Shown: positions 1 to 8,480, numbered from the stretch's first letter. The stretch is 64,000 bases of DNA from Allobogoriella deserti (GCF_042680605.1 NZ_JBHUEE010000002.1:186001-250000), one strand, 5' to 3'. Notes: generated from the letters alone by a model not told the origin. Made by a program: numbers and translations.

Positions 1-338
1 TCGAACTGAGCCACCGCCATACGCATGATGCCGAGCGTACGGCGAGCTGGACCGCGCGGCGCCCGGAGCTCGAGCGGCGGGACCGGCAGGCGGTGTGGTG
101 CTGACTGGCCGGTTGGTCTGACGGGCGGCGGCGTGCTGGCGGCTGGTGGTGCCGACTCGCGGTTGTGGTGCCCGAGCGCCCTCCATCCCCGCTCCGGTGC
201 CGATCGCAGGCTCGTGTCCGCACCAAGGAATGCGTGCGCACCAAGGCTCGCGTCCGCAACAAGGCTCCCGTCCGCGCCAAGGAGCGCGCGGCCTCTCGAT
301 AGAGTCGGAATCGCCCTGCCCCGACGTCGGAGCTCGTC
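1..338. other. Non-coding upstream region of the antiporter gene
   Basis: I see no convincing gene here. The reading frames present are arginine- and proline-rich with no recognisable domain. The stretch holds the 18-bp tandem repeat at 214-285. It ends with a ribosome-binding site, GGAG at 329-332, placed 6 bases before the TTG start of the antiporter. Confidence 0.6.
214..285. repeat. 18-bp tandem repeat, four copies
   Basis: Four imperfect 18-bp units start at 214, 232, 250 and 268. Each has the core TCCGC-A/G-CCAAGG or a one-base variant. The array lies 54 bases before the antiporter start codon, so it sits in or next to the 5' untranslated region. Its function is unknown. Confidence 0.85.
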
Positions 339-1922
339 TTGGCCGCCTTCCTCACCGTGCTCGCCGCTACCCTGGCCGCCGGTGTGGTGGCGCGGCTGGC
401 ACGCCTGCCTCCCCTGGTCGGCTTCCTCGCCGCCGGCTTCGGCCTGCACGCGGCCGGACTTCAGGAACCGCCCGGTCTGGAGATGCTCGCCGACCTCGGG
501 GTCACGCTCCTGCTCTTCGGCATCGGCCTCAAATTGGACGTGCGGTTTCTGCTGCGCCGCGAGGTCTGGCTGACCACGGTGGCGCACGCGGCGGCGAGCG
601 TCGTCGCCGCGGCTGCGCTCCTCGGCCTCCTCGCGGCAGTCGGCCTCCATCTCCTCGCGGGCGAAAGCGCGCGGACGTTGGCGCTGGTGGCGTTCGCGCT
701 GTCGTTCTCCTCGACGGTCTTCGTCGTGAAGATCCTTGACGAGCGCAGTGATGCACAGTCGCTGTACGGCCGGCTCGCCGTCGGAATCCTCGTGGTGCAG
801 GACGTCGCCGCCGTGGTCTTCCTGGTGACCTCGGAGGGCGAGCCGCCCAGTCCGTGGGCCCTGGCGTTGGTGCTGCTCGTTCCGGCGGCGTGGGGCTTTC
901 GCCGCCTGTGGGATCACGTCGGCCACGGAGAGATGCAGACCCTGTTCGGTCTTGCGATGGCCCTGCTGCCCGGTTACGCCCTGTTCGAGGCGGTCGGGAT
1001 CAAGGGGGATCTCGGTGCACTGGTCATGGGCGTCCTGCTCGCCTCGCACCCGGCGTCGGGCGAGGTCGCGAAGTCGTTGCTGACCGTCAAGGACCTGCTG
1101 CTGGTCGGGTTCTTCGTCTCCGTAGGGATGGCGGCGACCCCGACGGCGGAGGCTGCCGGCCTCGCTGTGCTGCTCCTGCTGCTCCTGCCGGTCAAGGCAG
1201 TGGGTTTCGTGCTGCTCATGCGCGCCATGGGTTTGCGCTACCGCACGTCGTTCCTCGCCGGAATGGCACTGGGCAACTACTCGGAGTTCGGGCTGATCGT
1301 GGCCTCGGTCGGGGTCGCGGCCGGGCTGCTGGCCGAGACGTGGCTGACGGTGATCGCCTTCGCCGTCGCGCTCGGCCCCGTCGTCGCGGCGATCGCGAAC
1401 CGGTTCGGCTACGAGCCGGTGGACCGCCTGGCCGCACGCCTGCCGGAACGGGTCGAGCGGTTACACCCGGACGACCGACCCATCGACATCGGTCATGCGC
1501 AGGCACTGGTGCTCGGAATGGGCAGGGTCGGCAGGTCGACGTACGAGCAACTCACCGAGGTGTACGGGCTCTCGGTAATCGGGGTCGAACACGACACGGC
1601 GCGCGCGACGGCGCTGCGCGAGGCGGGCTTCGACGTCGTGCTCGCTGACGCGACGGACGCGGACTTCTGGCTGCGGGTCAATCGCGGCGGGGACGTGCGC
1701 ATCGCGGTACTCGCGATGCCTTTCCACGGGTCGAACCTGGCCGCGCTGGAGGAGTTGCGGCGGACGGGCTTCACCGGACGGGTCGCGGCCATCGCGCAGT
1801 ACGACGACGACGCACACGAGTTGCGCGAACACGGCGCGGACGTCGTCTTCCACCTCTACGGCAGTGCCGGGACGGCTCTGGCCGACGGGGCGGCCGAGGC
1901 CGCGGCGGCACCGGAGGAGTGA
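339..1922 (+). CDS. CPA2-family cation:proton antiporter with TrkA-N domain (KefB-like)
   Basis: This is a membrane exchanger of the monovalent cation:proton antiporter-2 family, which usually moves K+ or Na+ against H+. Residues 1 to about 370 form the transporter, with repeated hydrophobic helices and family-type stretches such as GVTLLLFGIGLKLD and GNYSEFGLIV. Residues about 385-500 form a cytoplasmic Rossmann-type TrkA-N (RCK) domain beginning ALVLGMGRVGRSTYE, a nucleotide-binding regulatory module. Length (527 aa) is normal for a KefB-like protein without a TrkA-C domain. The TTG start is chosen because GGAG lies 6 bases upstream and the hydrophobic N-terminus begins at once. Its stop codon lies in the first copy of a 34-bp repeat. 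The transported ion cannot be told from sequence. Confidence 0.88.
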   Translation: MAAFLTVLAATLAAGVVARLARLPPLVGFLAAGFGLHAAGLQEPPGLEMLADLGVTLLLFGIGLKLDVRFLLRREVWLTTVAHAAASVVAAAALLGLLAAVGLHLLAGESARTLALVAFALSFSSTVFVVKILDERSDAQSLYGRLAVGILVVQDVAAVVFLVTSEGEPPSPWALALVLLVPAAWGFRRLWDHVGHGEMQTLFGLAMALLPGYALFEAVGIKGDLGALVMGVLLASHPASGEVAKSLLTVKDLLLVGFFVSVGMAATPTAEAAGLAVLLLLLLPVKAVGFVLLMRAMGLRYRTSFLAGMALGNYSEFGLIVASVGVAAGLLAETWLTVIAFAVALGPVVAAIANRFGYEPVDRLAARLPERVERLHPDDRPIDIGHAQALVLGMGRVGRSTYEQLTEVYGLSVIGVEHDTARATALREAGFDVVLADATDADFWLRVNRGGDVRIAVLAMPFHGSNLAALEELRRTGFTGRVAAIAQYDDDAHELREHGADVVFHLYGSAGTALADGAAEAAAAPEE

Positions 1923-1990
1923 AGCCGGCACCGTCGCCGCAGCACGGGAGAAGTGAAGCCGGACCCGCCGCCGCAGCACGGGACGAGTGA
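1919..1990. repeat. 34-bp direct repeat after the antiporter stop
   Basis: GTGAAGCC recurs at 1919, 1953 and 1987. Between these points lie two near-identical 34-bp units, both containing GCCGCAGCACGGGA, and a third unit begins. The TGA of the antiporter falls in the first unit, so a duplication may have set the spacing to the next gene. Confidence 0.8.
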
Positions 1991-2039
1991 AGCCTGCCCC
2001 CACGAGCCTGCCTGCGGGCCCGACTGTTACCGTCGAAGC

Positions 2040-3014
2040 GTGCGCGGGCTTCTCGGTCTCGTCCTTGCCCTGCTGTTCTCGGCGGGCGGCTGGACCGCGC
2101 TCAACGCCGGAGGCGCGGACCAGATGCGCGCCCTGATGACCGCTTCCTCGCCGCTCGAGGATTCGACTGCGGTGCAGCTCATCGCACTGTCCGCCATCCT
2201 GTTCGCCCTCGCGGCGGCCACCGGCCGCCTCTCCCCGACCGGCCCTCTCGCTGTCGGCGTGGCGCATCTGGCGGGGTCAACAGTCCTGCTCCTGTTCGGG
2301 TGGCCGGCCGGCATGCCGACCTCGCCGTACCTCACGTCCGTCCTCACGATGGGCCTCGGCGTCAGTCTCGGTGCGACGCTGACCGGCATCGGGCTCGGGG
2401 CACGGCCGCGGAGCGAGCGGCGTGGCGCCGGCGCCGTCATCGTCGGAATCATCTCGCTGCTCGCCGGCACCGCGGTCATTGCCGCCGGCGGATCGTCAGC
2501 GATCCGACAGGTCGACCTCGTCGAGCCGGCAGCGGTTGCACCGTTGGGGATGATGCTGGCGGGAGCAGCGCTGACCGTCGTCGGTGCCTCGACGGTTCGG
2601 CGTTCCCCGGGCGCGCTCATCGTGGTGGGGACGGTGCTGCTGGTGGTCAGCGGGGCGACCATGTTGGGCTGGCCGGACGTCGCCCGTGTGTTGATGCAGG
2701 TGGAGCCCGCTTCGATCGAGTGGCTTGGCTCCGGATTGATCGCAGTGATCGGCGCGACGATGTTGGGCGGCGGACTCGGGCTGGCCGGCCGGCAGGGTGA
2801 GCGCGCGTCGTCGGGCGACGAGGCTCCCGGACTGGGTGATCGGGTCGCGGAGCGGTTGGGCGACAGGGCGGCGATCGATCCGGCGCGGTCGGGAACCGTC
2901 GGGAAGTACCCGTCCCCGAACGCGCCGATGCCGGGGACGACGAGCATGCCGCTGCCCGGTACCACGAACACCACGGGCCCCGGTCGGACTGTGGGTCGGC
3001 GCCGCGACGGGTGA
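2040..3014 (+). CDS. Multi-pass membrane protein of unknown function
   Basis: I do not recognise this family. The product (324 aa from the GTG chosen) has about eight hydrophobic segments in the first 260 residues. A polar, proline-, glycine- and threonine-rich tail follows from about residue 265 (for example SPNAPMPGTTSMPLPGT) and is probably cytoplasmic and disordered. The start at GTG 2040 puts the first membrane helix (RGLLGLVLALLFSAGG) at the N-terminus. An in-frame ATG at 1953 would add a cysteine-rich leader read from the 34-bp repeat, which looks like non-coding sequence. The gene follows the antiporter on the same strand by 117 bases and could be co-transcribed. Confidence 0.6.
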   Translation: MRGLLGLVLALLFSAGGWTALNAGGADQMRALMTASSPLEDSTAVQLIALSAILFALAAATGRLSPTGPLAVGVAHLAGSTVLLLFGWPAGMPTSPYLTSVLTMGLGVSLGATLTGIGLGARPRSERRGAGAVIVGIISLLAGTAVIAAGGSSAIRQVDLVEPAAVAPLGMMLAGAALTVVGASTVRRSPGALIVVGTVLLVVSGATMLGWPDVARVLMQVEPASIEWLGSGLIAVIGATMLGGGLGLAGRQGERASSGDEAPGLGDRVAERLGDRAAIDPARSGTVGKYPSPNAPMPGTTSMPLPGTTNTTGPGRTVGRRRDG

Positions 3015-3050
3015 ACTCGGGCGGGCGCCGGTACGGGACCCGCGCGCCGT

Positions 3051-3158
3051 CGACCGGTTCGCCTCGGTCGCCGACAAGGCAAGGCGCTGAGAGCCGGTCG
3101 CTTTCGACCGGTTCGCCTCGGCTGCGGACAGGCAGCGTGCTCAGGGCCGCTCGCTCTC
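3051..3158. repeat. 54-bp direct repeat, two copies
   Basis: Two units start at 3051 and 3105. Each begins CGACCGGTTCGCCTCGG and continues as diverged copies of the same sequence. They fill the gap between the membrane-protein gene and the luciferase-like gene. No hairpin or coding role is evident. Confidence 0.8.
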
Positions 3159-3253
3159 CCCATTCCTGGCCGGCCCACAACGGGCCCCGATGGCCGACAC
3201 ATACCCGCGGAAACCGTATGGCTGCCGCCCGACGGGGATGGAAGCATGGAGCC

Positions 3254-4048
3254 ATGAGCGCGACGACGGGTGTCATCTTCCTTCCGCAATCGCCTCCGGA
3301 GGACTTGCGCGGCGTGGTCGAGGCGGCGGAGCAGTCCGGGATCCACGAGCTGTGGCTGTTCGAGGACTGCTTCCTGGAAGGGGGTCTGACGGCGTCCACC
3401 GCGGCGCTGTCGTGGTCACAGAACCTCCGGGTGGCGATCGGCCTGCTGCCCGTGCCGCTACGAAACCCAGCCGTCACGGCGATGGAGATCGCAACCGTGG
3501 CCCGCCTGTTTCCCGGCCGCTTCGTGCCCGGACTGGGGCACGGCGTTCTTGACTGGATGCGGCAGGTCGGGGCGGGCGTCGAGTCGCCGATGACACTGCT
3601 GCGCGAGCACACCTCAGCCGTGCGGGATCTGCTCGCCGGCAAAACGGTGAACGCCTCGGGCCGCTACGTCCGATTGGACGACGTGGCGTTGGACTGGCCG
3701 CCGGCGGAGGTGCCCGAGCTTCTCGTCGGAGCCCGCGGACGCCGGACGGTGGCACTCGCCGGAGAGCTCGGAGACGGCGTGGTTCTCGACAGCGATGATG
3801 CCGCTCACGTGCGTTCCGTGCGCACACAGCTCGATGACGCTCGTGCAGCCGCGGGCCGCGACGGGCATGCCCGCCTCGTCGTCTACACCGGGACCGATCC
3901 GGCGCACGACCCGAGCGGCCTCGAGACGCGGCTGGCCGAGCGGTTCGCCCAGCTCACCGATGCCGGTGCGGACACGGTGGTCGTGCTGTCCACCGGCGAC
4001 TCACCGGACCCGCGCCCGCTGATCGAGGCGATCGCGCCGTTGTTGTAG
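3254..4048 (+). CDS. LLM class flavin-dependent oxidoreductase
   Basis: This is a luciferase-like monooxygenase (F420- or FMN-dependent TIM barrel), 264 aa. Support comes from the barrel sequence TGVIFLPQSPPEDLRGVVEAA at the N-terminus, the segment AIGLLPVPLRNPAVTAMEIATVARLFPGRF typical of the family, and the later ELLVGARGRRTVALAGELGDGVVL, which matches the conserved region near the cofactor phosphate. The ATG at 3254 begins the barrel's first strand; upstream in-frame codons run through the 54-bp repeat and are probably not translated. The substrate is unknown. Paralogues next to the F420-binding residues in this family often use F420, but sequence alone does not separate F420 from FMN. Confidence 0.8.
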   Translation: MSATTGVIFLPQSPPEDLRGVVEAAEQSGIHELWLFEDCFLEGGLTASTAALSWSQNLRVAIGLLPVPLRNPAVTAMEIATVARLFPGRFVPGLGHGVLDWMRQVGAGVESPMTLLREHTSAVRDLLAGKTVNASGRYVRLDDVALDWPPAEVPELLVGARGRRTVALAGELGDGVVLDSDDAAHVRSVRTQLDDARAAAGRDGHARLVVYTGTDPAHDPSGLETRLAERFAQLTDAGADTVVVLSTGDSPDPRPLIEAIAPLL

Positions 4049-4246
4049 CCATGACCAGTCAGCGCGTGTACTGACGGTCCCCACCTCCTCCTGCGGCGTG
4101 CGCGGTCCTGCCCACGAGCACTCCCCTGCGACATGGACGCCCGAGGCGGCACGCACCGTCGGCCGGCGTGGCCGGACCAGCCCTGTTGGTGAACGGCCGC
4201 TGTGCAGGGGCCTGAGTGTGTGGACGAGCCTGCGTTCTCCGCGGAC

Positions 4247-5704
4247 TCAGGCCATCAGTTCGGCGGCGACAATCTCGGTGCCGTCCGGTCGTCGGAAGAC
4301 CCAGCGGCCGGAACGTCTTTCGATGCTGATGTGTCGTTGGTGGACGAGGTCATGGTGGTGCCAGCACAACAGGACCCCGAGCCAGACGGTCGTCGTGCCG
4401 ACCTGGCTCCACCACCAGATGCTGTGGTGGATCTCGCCGTCACCAGGCGGCGCGTCGCACCCCGGGTACTGGCAGTGAACGTCGCGCGCGACGATCGCTC
4501 TGGTCTGGGCGGCGGTGAAGAGCCGCTCCTCGCGCCCGACGTCGAGGACTTCGCTCTCGGGTCCGAAGACCACGCGATGGATCTGGCTCGAACAGGCGAT
4601 CCGAGCCAGTTCCGACGGCGCCAGCGGGGTGCCGTCCTCGTAAACGGCAGGCTCGAGTCCGGCCAGGACCGCCGGGTCCAGATCAGCGGTGATCACGCGC
4701 GACGGATCCGGGATGGCCGCTGCGCCGTCGTCGGGCGGAACCTCCGCACTGGCGCCACCGGACCGACTGCCGGCGAGACGGTCAGTCCCATCACCCTCGG
4801 CCGGTGGCTCCGGAGCACCGCCTGCCGGCGCCGTGGCGGAGATCAGGCCGTCCAGGGTCTCGTACGTCACCGTCACGGCGAGATGGGGGCGGATCCGTGC
4901 TCCTGGTTTGAGTGCGCCCGAGTCCAGCGCCAGGTGCGCCAGGCCGGCGAGCGCCTTGGCGCGCCGCTGCCCAGGGGTACGGCGATCGTCTGCGGCCGGC
5001 GTGCCCACACGCGCCTTGAGTGCGGTGAGCACAGTCCTTCCGGTGGTTTTCGAGAGCCAGCCTCCGGGCACGTAGCCGTCCGTGGTCTCGGCGAGGTAGA
5101 ACTCTTCGCGATCGCTGTCCTCCACATAGGCGCGATCCGCAGCTTCCGGATCCGCACGATGGGACCAGTGGCGCGTGAGAACGGCGAACCGGGACGCATC
5201 GAGCCGCTTCGCCGAGTCGATGAGCGCTTCCTCACCGACGGCCTCATCATGCAATCGCTCCCGTTTCGCGGGGCTGTCGACGGTGTGGCGGGCCATAGCC
5301 GCCGAGTGATCTCCGCTGATCTCGCCGGCGGCCAGTGCGGCAGCGGTCACGGGAAGGTGGTCACGCAGGGCGCGTGCCTGGGCAACCTCGCGAGAAGCGG
5401 TCGACCGGTTCCGACCGGAGCGGTGGCGCCACCATGTGGCGAACGAGCGGGCGCCGCCGATGGCCCACATGCCGTCGGTTTCCACGCTGGCCAGGACGCT
5501 GCAGGTCAACGACTCGACCCTACGGCGAACCTGCTCGAGCTGGTCGAGCACCTCAACTCGCGCCTGGCCGGACAGCTCGTGCGGGTCCGTGCCGGTCACC
5601 GACTCCAGCGCGTCGAGCGCCCGCGCGACCTGGGCCCGCACCTGCTCCGCGCGGGGCTGCGAATCCCCCGGCGAAACTGGTCCGTGTCCCATTTCTCCAC
5701 ACAT
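4247..5704 (-). CDS. DUF222 / HNH endonuclease-type protein
   Basis: Residues about 20-330 are a DUF222 region (RRRVESLTCSVLASVE..., ARHTVDSPAKRERLHDEAV...). Residues 405-460 are an HNH-type zinc module with C411, C416, the HH pair at 426-427, C447 and a histidine cluster at 449-451. DUF222-HNH proteins are multicopy in actinobacteria and are thought to belong to mobile or intron-like elements; no intron is visible here. Oddly, the position that normally holds the HNH asparagine before GVLLC reads WLGVLLC. The catalytic module may therefore be degenerate. Length (485 aa) is normal. There is a 330-base gap between its start and the 19-bp repeat array. Confidence 0.85.
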   Translation of the reverse strand: MCGEMGHGPVSPGDSQPRAEQVRAQVARALDALESVTGTDPHELSGQARVEVLDQLEQVRRRVESLTCSVLASVETDGMWAIGGARSFATWWRHRSGRNRSTASREVAQARALRDHLPVTAAALAAGEISGDHSAAMARHTVDSPAKRERLHDEAVGEEALIDSAKRLDASRFAVLTRHWSHRADPEAADRAYVEDSDREEFYLAETTDGYVPGGWLSKTTGRTVLTALKARVGTPAADDRRTPGQRRAKALAGLAHLALDSGALKPGARIRPHLAVTVTYETLDGLISATAPAGGAPEPPAEGDGTDRLAGSRSGGASAEVPPDDGAAAIPDPSRVITADLDPAVLAGLEPAVYEDGTPLAPSELARIACSSQIHRVVFGPESEVLDVGREERLFTAAQTRAIVARDVHCQYPGCDAPPGDGEIHHSIWWWSQVGTTTVWLGVLLCWHHHDLVHQRHISIERRSGRWVFRRPDGTEIVAAELMA

Positions 5705-6203
5705 CCTGGCGTTGGCGGAATCACCGCTGCGGTCATTCCTGGTGCTCTCAGCCTAGGCAGTGCCACTGACACGGGCAGGGAGTGGCTTTCGACATTGTGG
5801 ATAAGCTGCCCCGAAAGCTCCCTTGTGGAGAGCGCGGCGTTCTAGATCACGGCGGCGGCCGGCCGGATTCGGTGCCGATACACAGGCACCCGTCACAGGC
5901 GCACGCCGCACCGCGAACGCCCGACGAACCGGCGGAAGCAGCAGAAGCTCGCGCCGCCGGCCGAGGTCCCCGACAACGCAGACCGACCGACGTACGCGGC
6001 GACCGACCAGTGAACCGGTAGTCGATCGACAAGTCGGCACAACAGTGACAACTCGGCACAACAATGACCAGTCGGCACAACAGTGACAACTCGGCACAAC
6101 AATGACCAGTCGGCACAACAGTGACAACTCGGCACAACAGTGACAACTCGGCACAACAATGACAAGTCGGCACAACAACGGTGGGTGGCCCGGGAAAGTG
6201 CTG
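5705..6203. other. 499-bp gene-free stretch with a 19-bp repeat array
   Basis: No credible gene lies here. Reading frames through the repeat give repetitive Cys/Val/His-rich peptides and are artefacts. The right half is the repeat array at 6034-6180. The left half, upstream of the DUF222-HNH gene, should hold that gene's promoter, but I see no clear -35/-10 pair. Confidence 0.6.
6034..6180. repeat. 19-bp tandem repeat, about eight copies
   Basis: Units start every 19 bases at 6034, 6053, 6072, 6091, 6110, 6129, 6148 and 6167. Each starts TCGGCACAACA followed by A/G and TGAC. Units alternate between two forms (ending GTGACAAC or ATGACCAG), giving a partial 38-bp higher-order repeat. There are no spacers, so this is not CRISPR. 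It lies between the 3' end of the small membrane-protein gene and the DUF222-HNH gene. Confidence 0.95.
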
Positions 6204-6515
6204 TCAGGCGGCGTCGTCGACGTTCAACGGAAAAATGTGCTCGGCGACGGCCGCCCAGAGCGAGAATGCGGCGACGCCGTACCCGAAGGCGTGATATCGA
6301 CGGCCCCAGCGCCTGCCGCCGCCCTGGGGGCCGGCCACCAGGGCGAGACCGCCGACGAGGTTGACGCCGCCCCAGACCAGGTTGACCCACCGATTCGACG
6401 CCTTGCCCGCCAGTGGCGTCATGTGCTGGTGGCCCGCCGCCGCGGTTGCCAGGTGCGGCAGGCTGTTGGCGCACAGGACGCCGGCCCCGAAGGACGTCAG
6501 AGTCTGTCGTTTCAT
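6204..6515 (-). CDS. Small membrane protein of unknown function
   Basis: The product is 103 aa with three to four hydrophobic segments (LTSFGAGVLCANSLPHLAT; WVNLVWGGVNLVGGLALVAG; FGYGVAAFSLWAAVAEHIFP). The pattern resembles small four-helix membrane proteins of actinobacteria, but I cannot name a family. The stop lies only 24 bases from the end of the 19-bp repeat array. The gene stands alone on the minus strand, 52 bases from the stop of the SRPBCC gene. Confidence 0.65.
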   Translation of the reverse strand: MKRQTLTSFGAGVLCANSLPHLATAAAGHQHMTPLAGKASNRWVNLVWGGVNLVGGLALVAGPQGGGRRWGRRYHAFGYGVAAFSLWAAVAEHIFPLNVDDAA

Positions 6516-6567
6516 GGTGCCGTTCTACCGCGCTCGCGCCCCGCGCGAGGCGGAATCAACACCACCC

Positions 6568-7044
6568 TCAGGAGGCCTCAGGCCGACTTCGCGGGGCCTC
6601 CGCCTGCGCGGCCAGGCGCTCGAGGGAGGCGCTGAGCATCTCCGCCGTCGTCGCCCGTGCCCGGGCCTGACGCTTCTCGTCCCGCAACTCGGACCAGTCA
6701 TAGGTATGCGTGACGCGTGTGCGGGTGTCGTCGAGGGCCTCGAGCTCCCACCTCCACAGGTGCCCGGGCGGCTCTTTGCCGGGCTCTGCGGGCCGCCACG
6801 CGAGGCAGGAGCTCTCCTCGAACTCCACGACGTGGTTCTCGCGGTCCTGACCATTCGTCAGCCGCGTCGTGAAAACGTCCCCGACCGCACGCACCCGTTG
6901 ACCGGGGGCCGCCTCCGCGAGGTTGTCGTTACCGTCCCACCGCGGCTGCTGAGCCGGGTCCGCGATGAGGTCGAAGATGAGGTCGGCGGGCGCATCGATG
7001 TCGCGGGTCGCCCGGACCACGCGGGAAACGTCGTCGGTTGCCAT
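6568..7044 (-). CDS. SRPBCC family protein (polyketide-cyclase-like)
   Basis: The product (158 aa) fits the START/SRPBCC helix-grip fold that binds hydrophobic ligands. The N-terminal strand and helix VVRATRDIDAPADLIFDLIADPAQQPRWDG is the family signature, followed by strands such as CLAWRPAEPG and TRVTHTYDWSEL. The ATG at 7044 gives the usual N-terminus; longer frames read into the intergenic region. The ligand is unknown. The neighbouring minus-strand hemoglobin gene is 88 bases upstream; a functional link is not shown. Confidence 0.8.
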   Translation of the reverse strand: MATDDVSRVVRATRDIDAPADLIFDLIADPAQQPRWDGNDNLAEAAPGQRVRAVGDVFTTRLTNGQDRENHVVEFEESSCLAWRPAEPGKEPPGHLWRWELEALDDTRTRVTHTYDWSELRDEKRQARARATTAEMLSASLERLAAQAEAPRSRPEAS

Positions 7045-7132
7045 GGGCCCATCAAACCAGCCCAGGGTGGTGCGACGGCACCCACCCGCCCGACGCCGTC
7101 CCACGACCAGCTCCGGGCCGCGCGGCAGCCAT

Positions 7133-7573
7133 TCACGCGGTCCGGAACGGCAGGTCGTCCGGGACCAGGTCGGCGTCGTCCTGGTAGGCCCGCATGGCGG
7201 AGGCCGCCTCACGGAAGTACGCGGACAGGTCACGAGCCGCAGCAACCGGGACTCCGACGTCGTCCAGGGCCACGTCGAACAGGCGCAGGCACGCCTCCTG
7301 CAACGCGTCACCCTCGCCGTTACCGGCGTGCAATCGCTGGACGAACGATTCGTCGCCGTACCCCGCGGTATACAGCGCCGGTCCGCCCAGCGCCTGAGCG
7401 AGATAGGCGGCCAGTCGTTCGTCGTGTTGGCGGTGGAGAGGGCGGGCGAACGGGTGCGCGGCCACCGGGTCCGCGAGGCACAGCTCGTGCCATCGCCTGA
7501 CCACCGCGAGCAACGCGTCGAAACCGCCGACGTGGTCGTAGAGCGTGGCCTCCCCGGGCTCCTGAGTCGTCAT
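7133..7573 (-). CDS. Truncated hemoglobin (globin)
   Basis: The product is a heme protein of 146 aa, the length of group II truncated hemoglobins, which bind O2 or NO. Family features are LYDHVGGFDALLAVVRRWHE at the N-terminus, HPFARPLHRQHDERLAAYLAQALGGP in the middle, and QRLHAGNG, whose histidine is the likely proximal heme ligand. The C-terminal segment ARDLSAYFREAASAMRAY completes the fold. The ATG at 7573 is used because longer frames run through low-complexity sequence. Confidence 0.85.
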   Translation of the reverse strand: MTTQEPGEATLYDHVGGFDALLAVVRRWHELCLADPVAAHPFARPLHRQHDERLAAYLAQALGGPALYTAGYGDESFVQRLHAGNGEGDALQEACLRLFDVALDDVGVPVAAARDLSAYFREAASAMRAYQDDADLVPDDLPFRTA

Positions 7574-7671
7574 ACCCCGAGTCTGGGAGCGCAACCGGCA
7601 CCCGTCTTGAACGAACCGGCGCACTACGGTGGTGCCGTGCCCGCCAGCACAGGTGCGCCATGACCGAGGCC

Positions 7672-7709
7672 CCGGCAAGAACCGCGCAATCCGGCAGGAA
7701 CCGCGCAGC
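7672..7709. repeat. 19-bp direct repeat, two copies
   Basis: Two 19-bp units, CCGGCA-A/G-GAACCGCGCA followed by two variable bases, lie head to tail before the M23 peptidase gene. This is another of the short tandem duplications found in gaps on the left side of the window. Confidence 0.7.
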
Positions 7710-7766
7710 CCGGCCGGTTCAGCCGGTGCGACCAGTCCGGACGGGAGAGCCAACGGCCACGCGAGT

Positions 7767-8480
7767 GTGAACGACGCGGAAGAGGTGAGCGCCACGCACG
7801 ACGACGCGAGCCTCGCGCTGCCCCTACCGTTCACCGGTCGATGGCGGGTGGAGAACAGCCCTTCCCGGCGCGTCCCCAGCCACGGCACCGATCTGCTGGG
7901 CCTGCGGTACGCCATCGATTTCGTGGGCGTCGACGACCGGCACCGCACCTCGCCGGTGAGGGACTGGCGCACCCTGATGGCCACCGAACCGCCGGAGCGA
8001 TTCGTCGCCTTCGGCAGACCCGTCCTCTCCCCCGTCGACGGCGTCGTTGTCGCCACCCACGACGGCGAACCTGACCACGCGGCGCGACGGTCCCAGTTCA
8101 CGCTGGCGGCCTACGCGCTCGGGCAGGCCTCGCGGCTTCGCCGTGGCATGGCCGCCGTGGCGGGCAATCACGTGATGATCCGCGACCGGGCAACCGGGTG
8201 GATCGTCACGCTCGTTCACCTTCGTGCCGACTCGCTGCGGGTGCGGGTCGGCGACGACGTGACCGCCGGCCACCCGGTGGCGGAGTGCGGCAACTCCGGA
8301 AACTCGACGCAGCCGCACCTGCACCTGCAGGTCACCGATCGTGCCGACGTCGGCTCGGCCCGGGCGGTGCCCGTACGGTTCCGCGACTTCCGCGAGTGGC
8401 CCCGGCGAGGCGCCGGGCCTCAGGAACGCCGTGTCGGTCTGCCGGGTGAGCGATCGGTCGTCGAGCCGCTGGGGTCCTGA
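7767..8480 (+). CDS. M23 family metallopeptidase
   Basis: This is a LytM-type zinc peptidase domain protein, which in this family cleaves peptidoglycan peptide bridges. The C-terminal zinc motif is clear (STQPHLHLQVTD), with NHVMIRD and VTLVHLRADSLRVRVGDDV before it and the sensor motif CGNSGNS. The first metal-ligand region reads PSHGTDLLGLRYAIDFV. No signal peptide or membrane helix is visible at the N-terminus, so export is unexplained. Two GTG codons (7767 and 7785) could be the start; neither has a well-placed ribosome-binding site, and 7767 is given as the longer choice. The 3' end overlaps the convergent SDR gene by 61 bases. Confidence 0.75.
   Translation: MNDAEEVSATHDDASLALPLPFTGRWRVENSPSRRVPSHGTDLLGLRYAIDFVGVDDRHRTSPVRDWRTLMATEPPERFVAFGRPVLSPVDGVVVATHDGEPDHAARRSQFTLAAYALGQASRLRRGMAAVAGNHVMIRDRATGWIVTLVHLRADSLRVRVGDDVTAGHPVAECGNSGNSTQPHLHLQVTDRADVGSARAVPVRFRDFREWPRRGAGPQERRVGLPGERSVVEPLGS

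Noticed and set aside
1953..2039. Longer N-terminus (ATG 1953) for the membrane protein
   Set aside because: The extra residues are translated from the 34-bp repeat, while GTG 2040 starts at the first membrane helix.
4202..5845. 547-aa plus-strand open frame opposite the DUF222-HNH gene
   Set aside because: It is the antisense shadow of a gene with clear DUF222 and HNH motifs and shows no domain.
6034..6180. CRISPR array
   Set aside because: The units are contiguous 19-mers with no spacers, and no cas genes are near.
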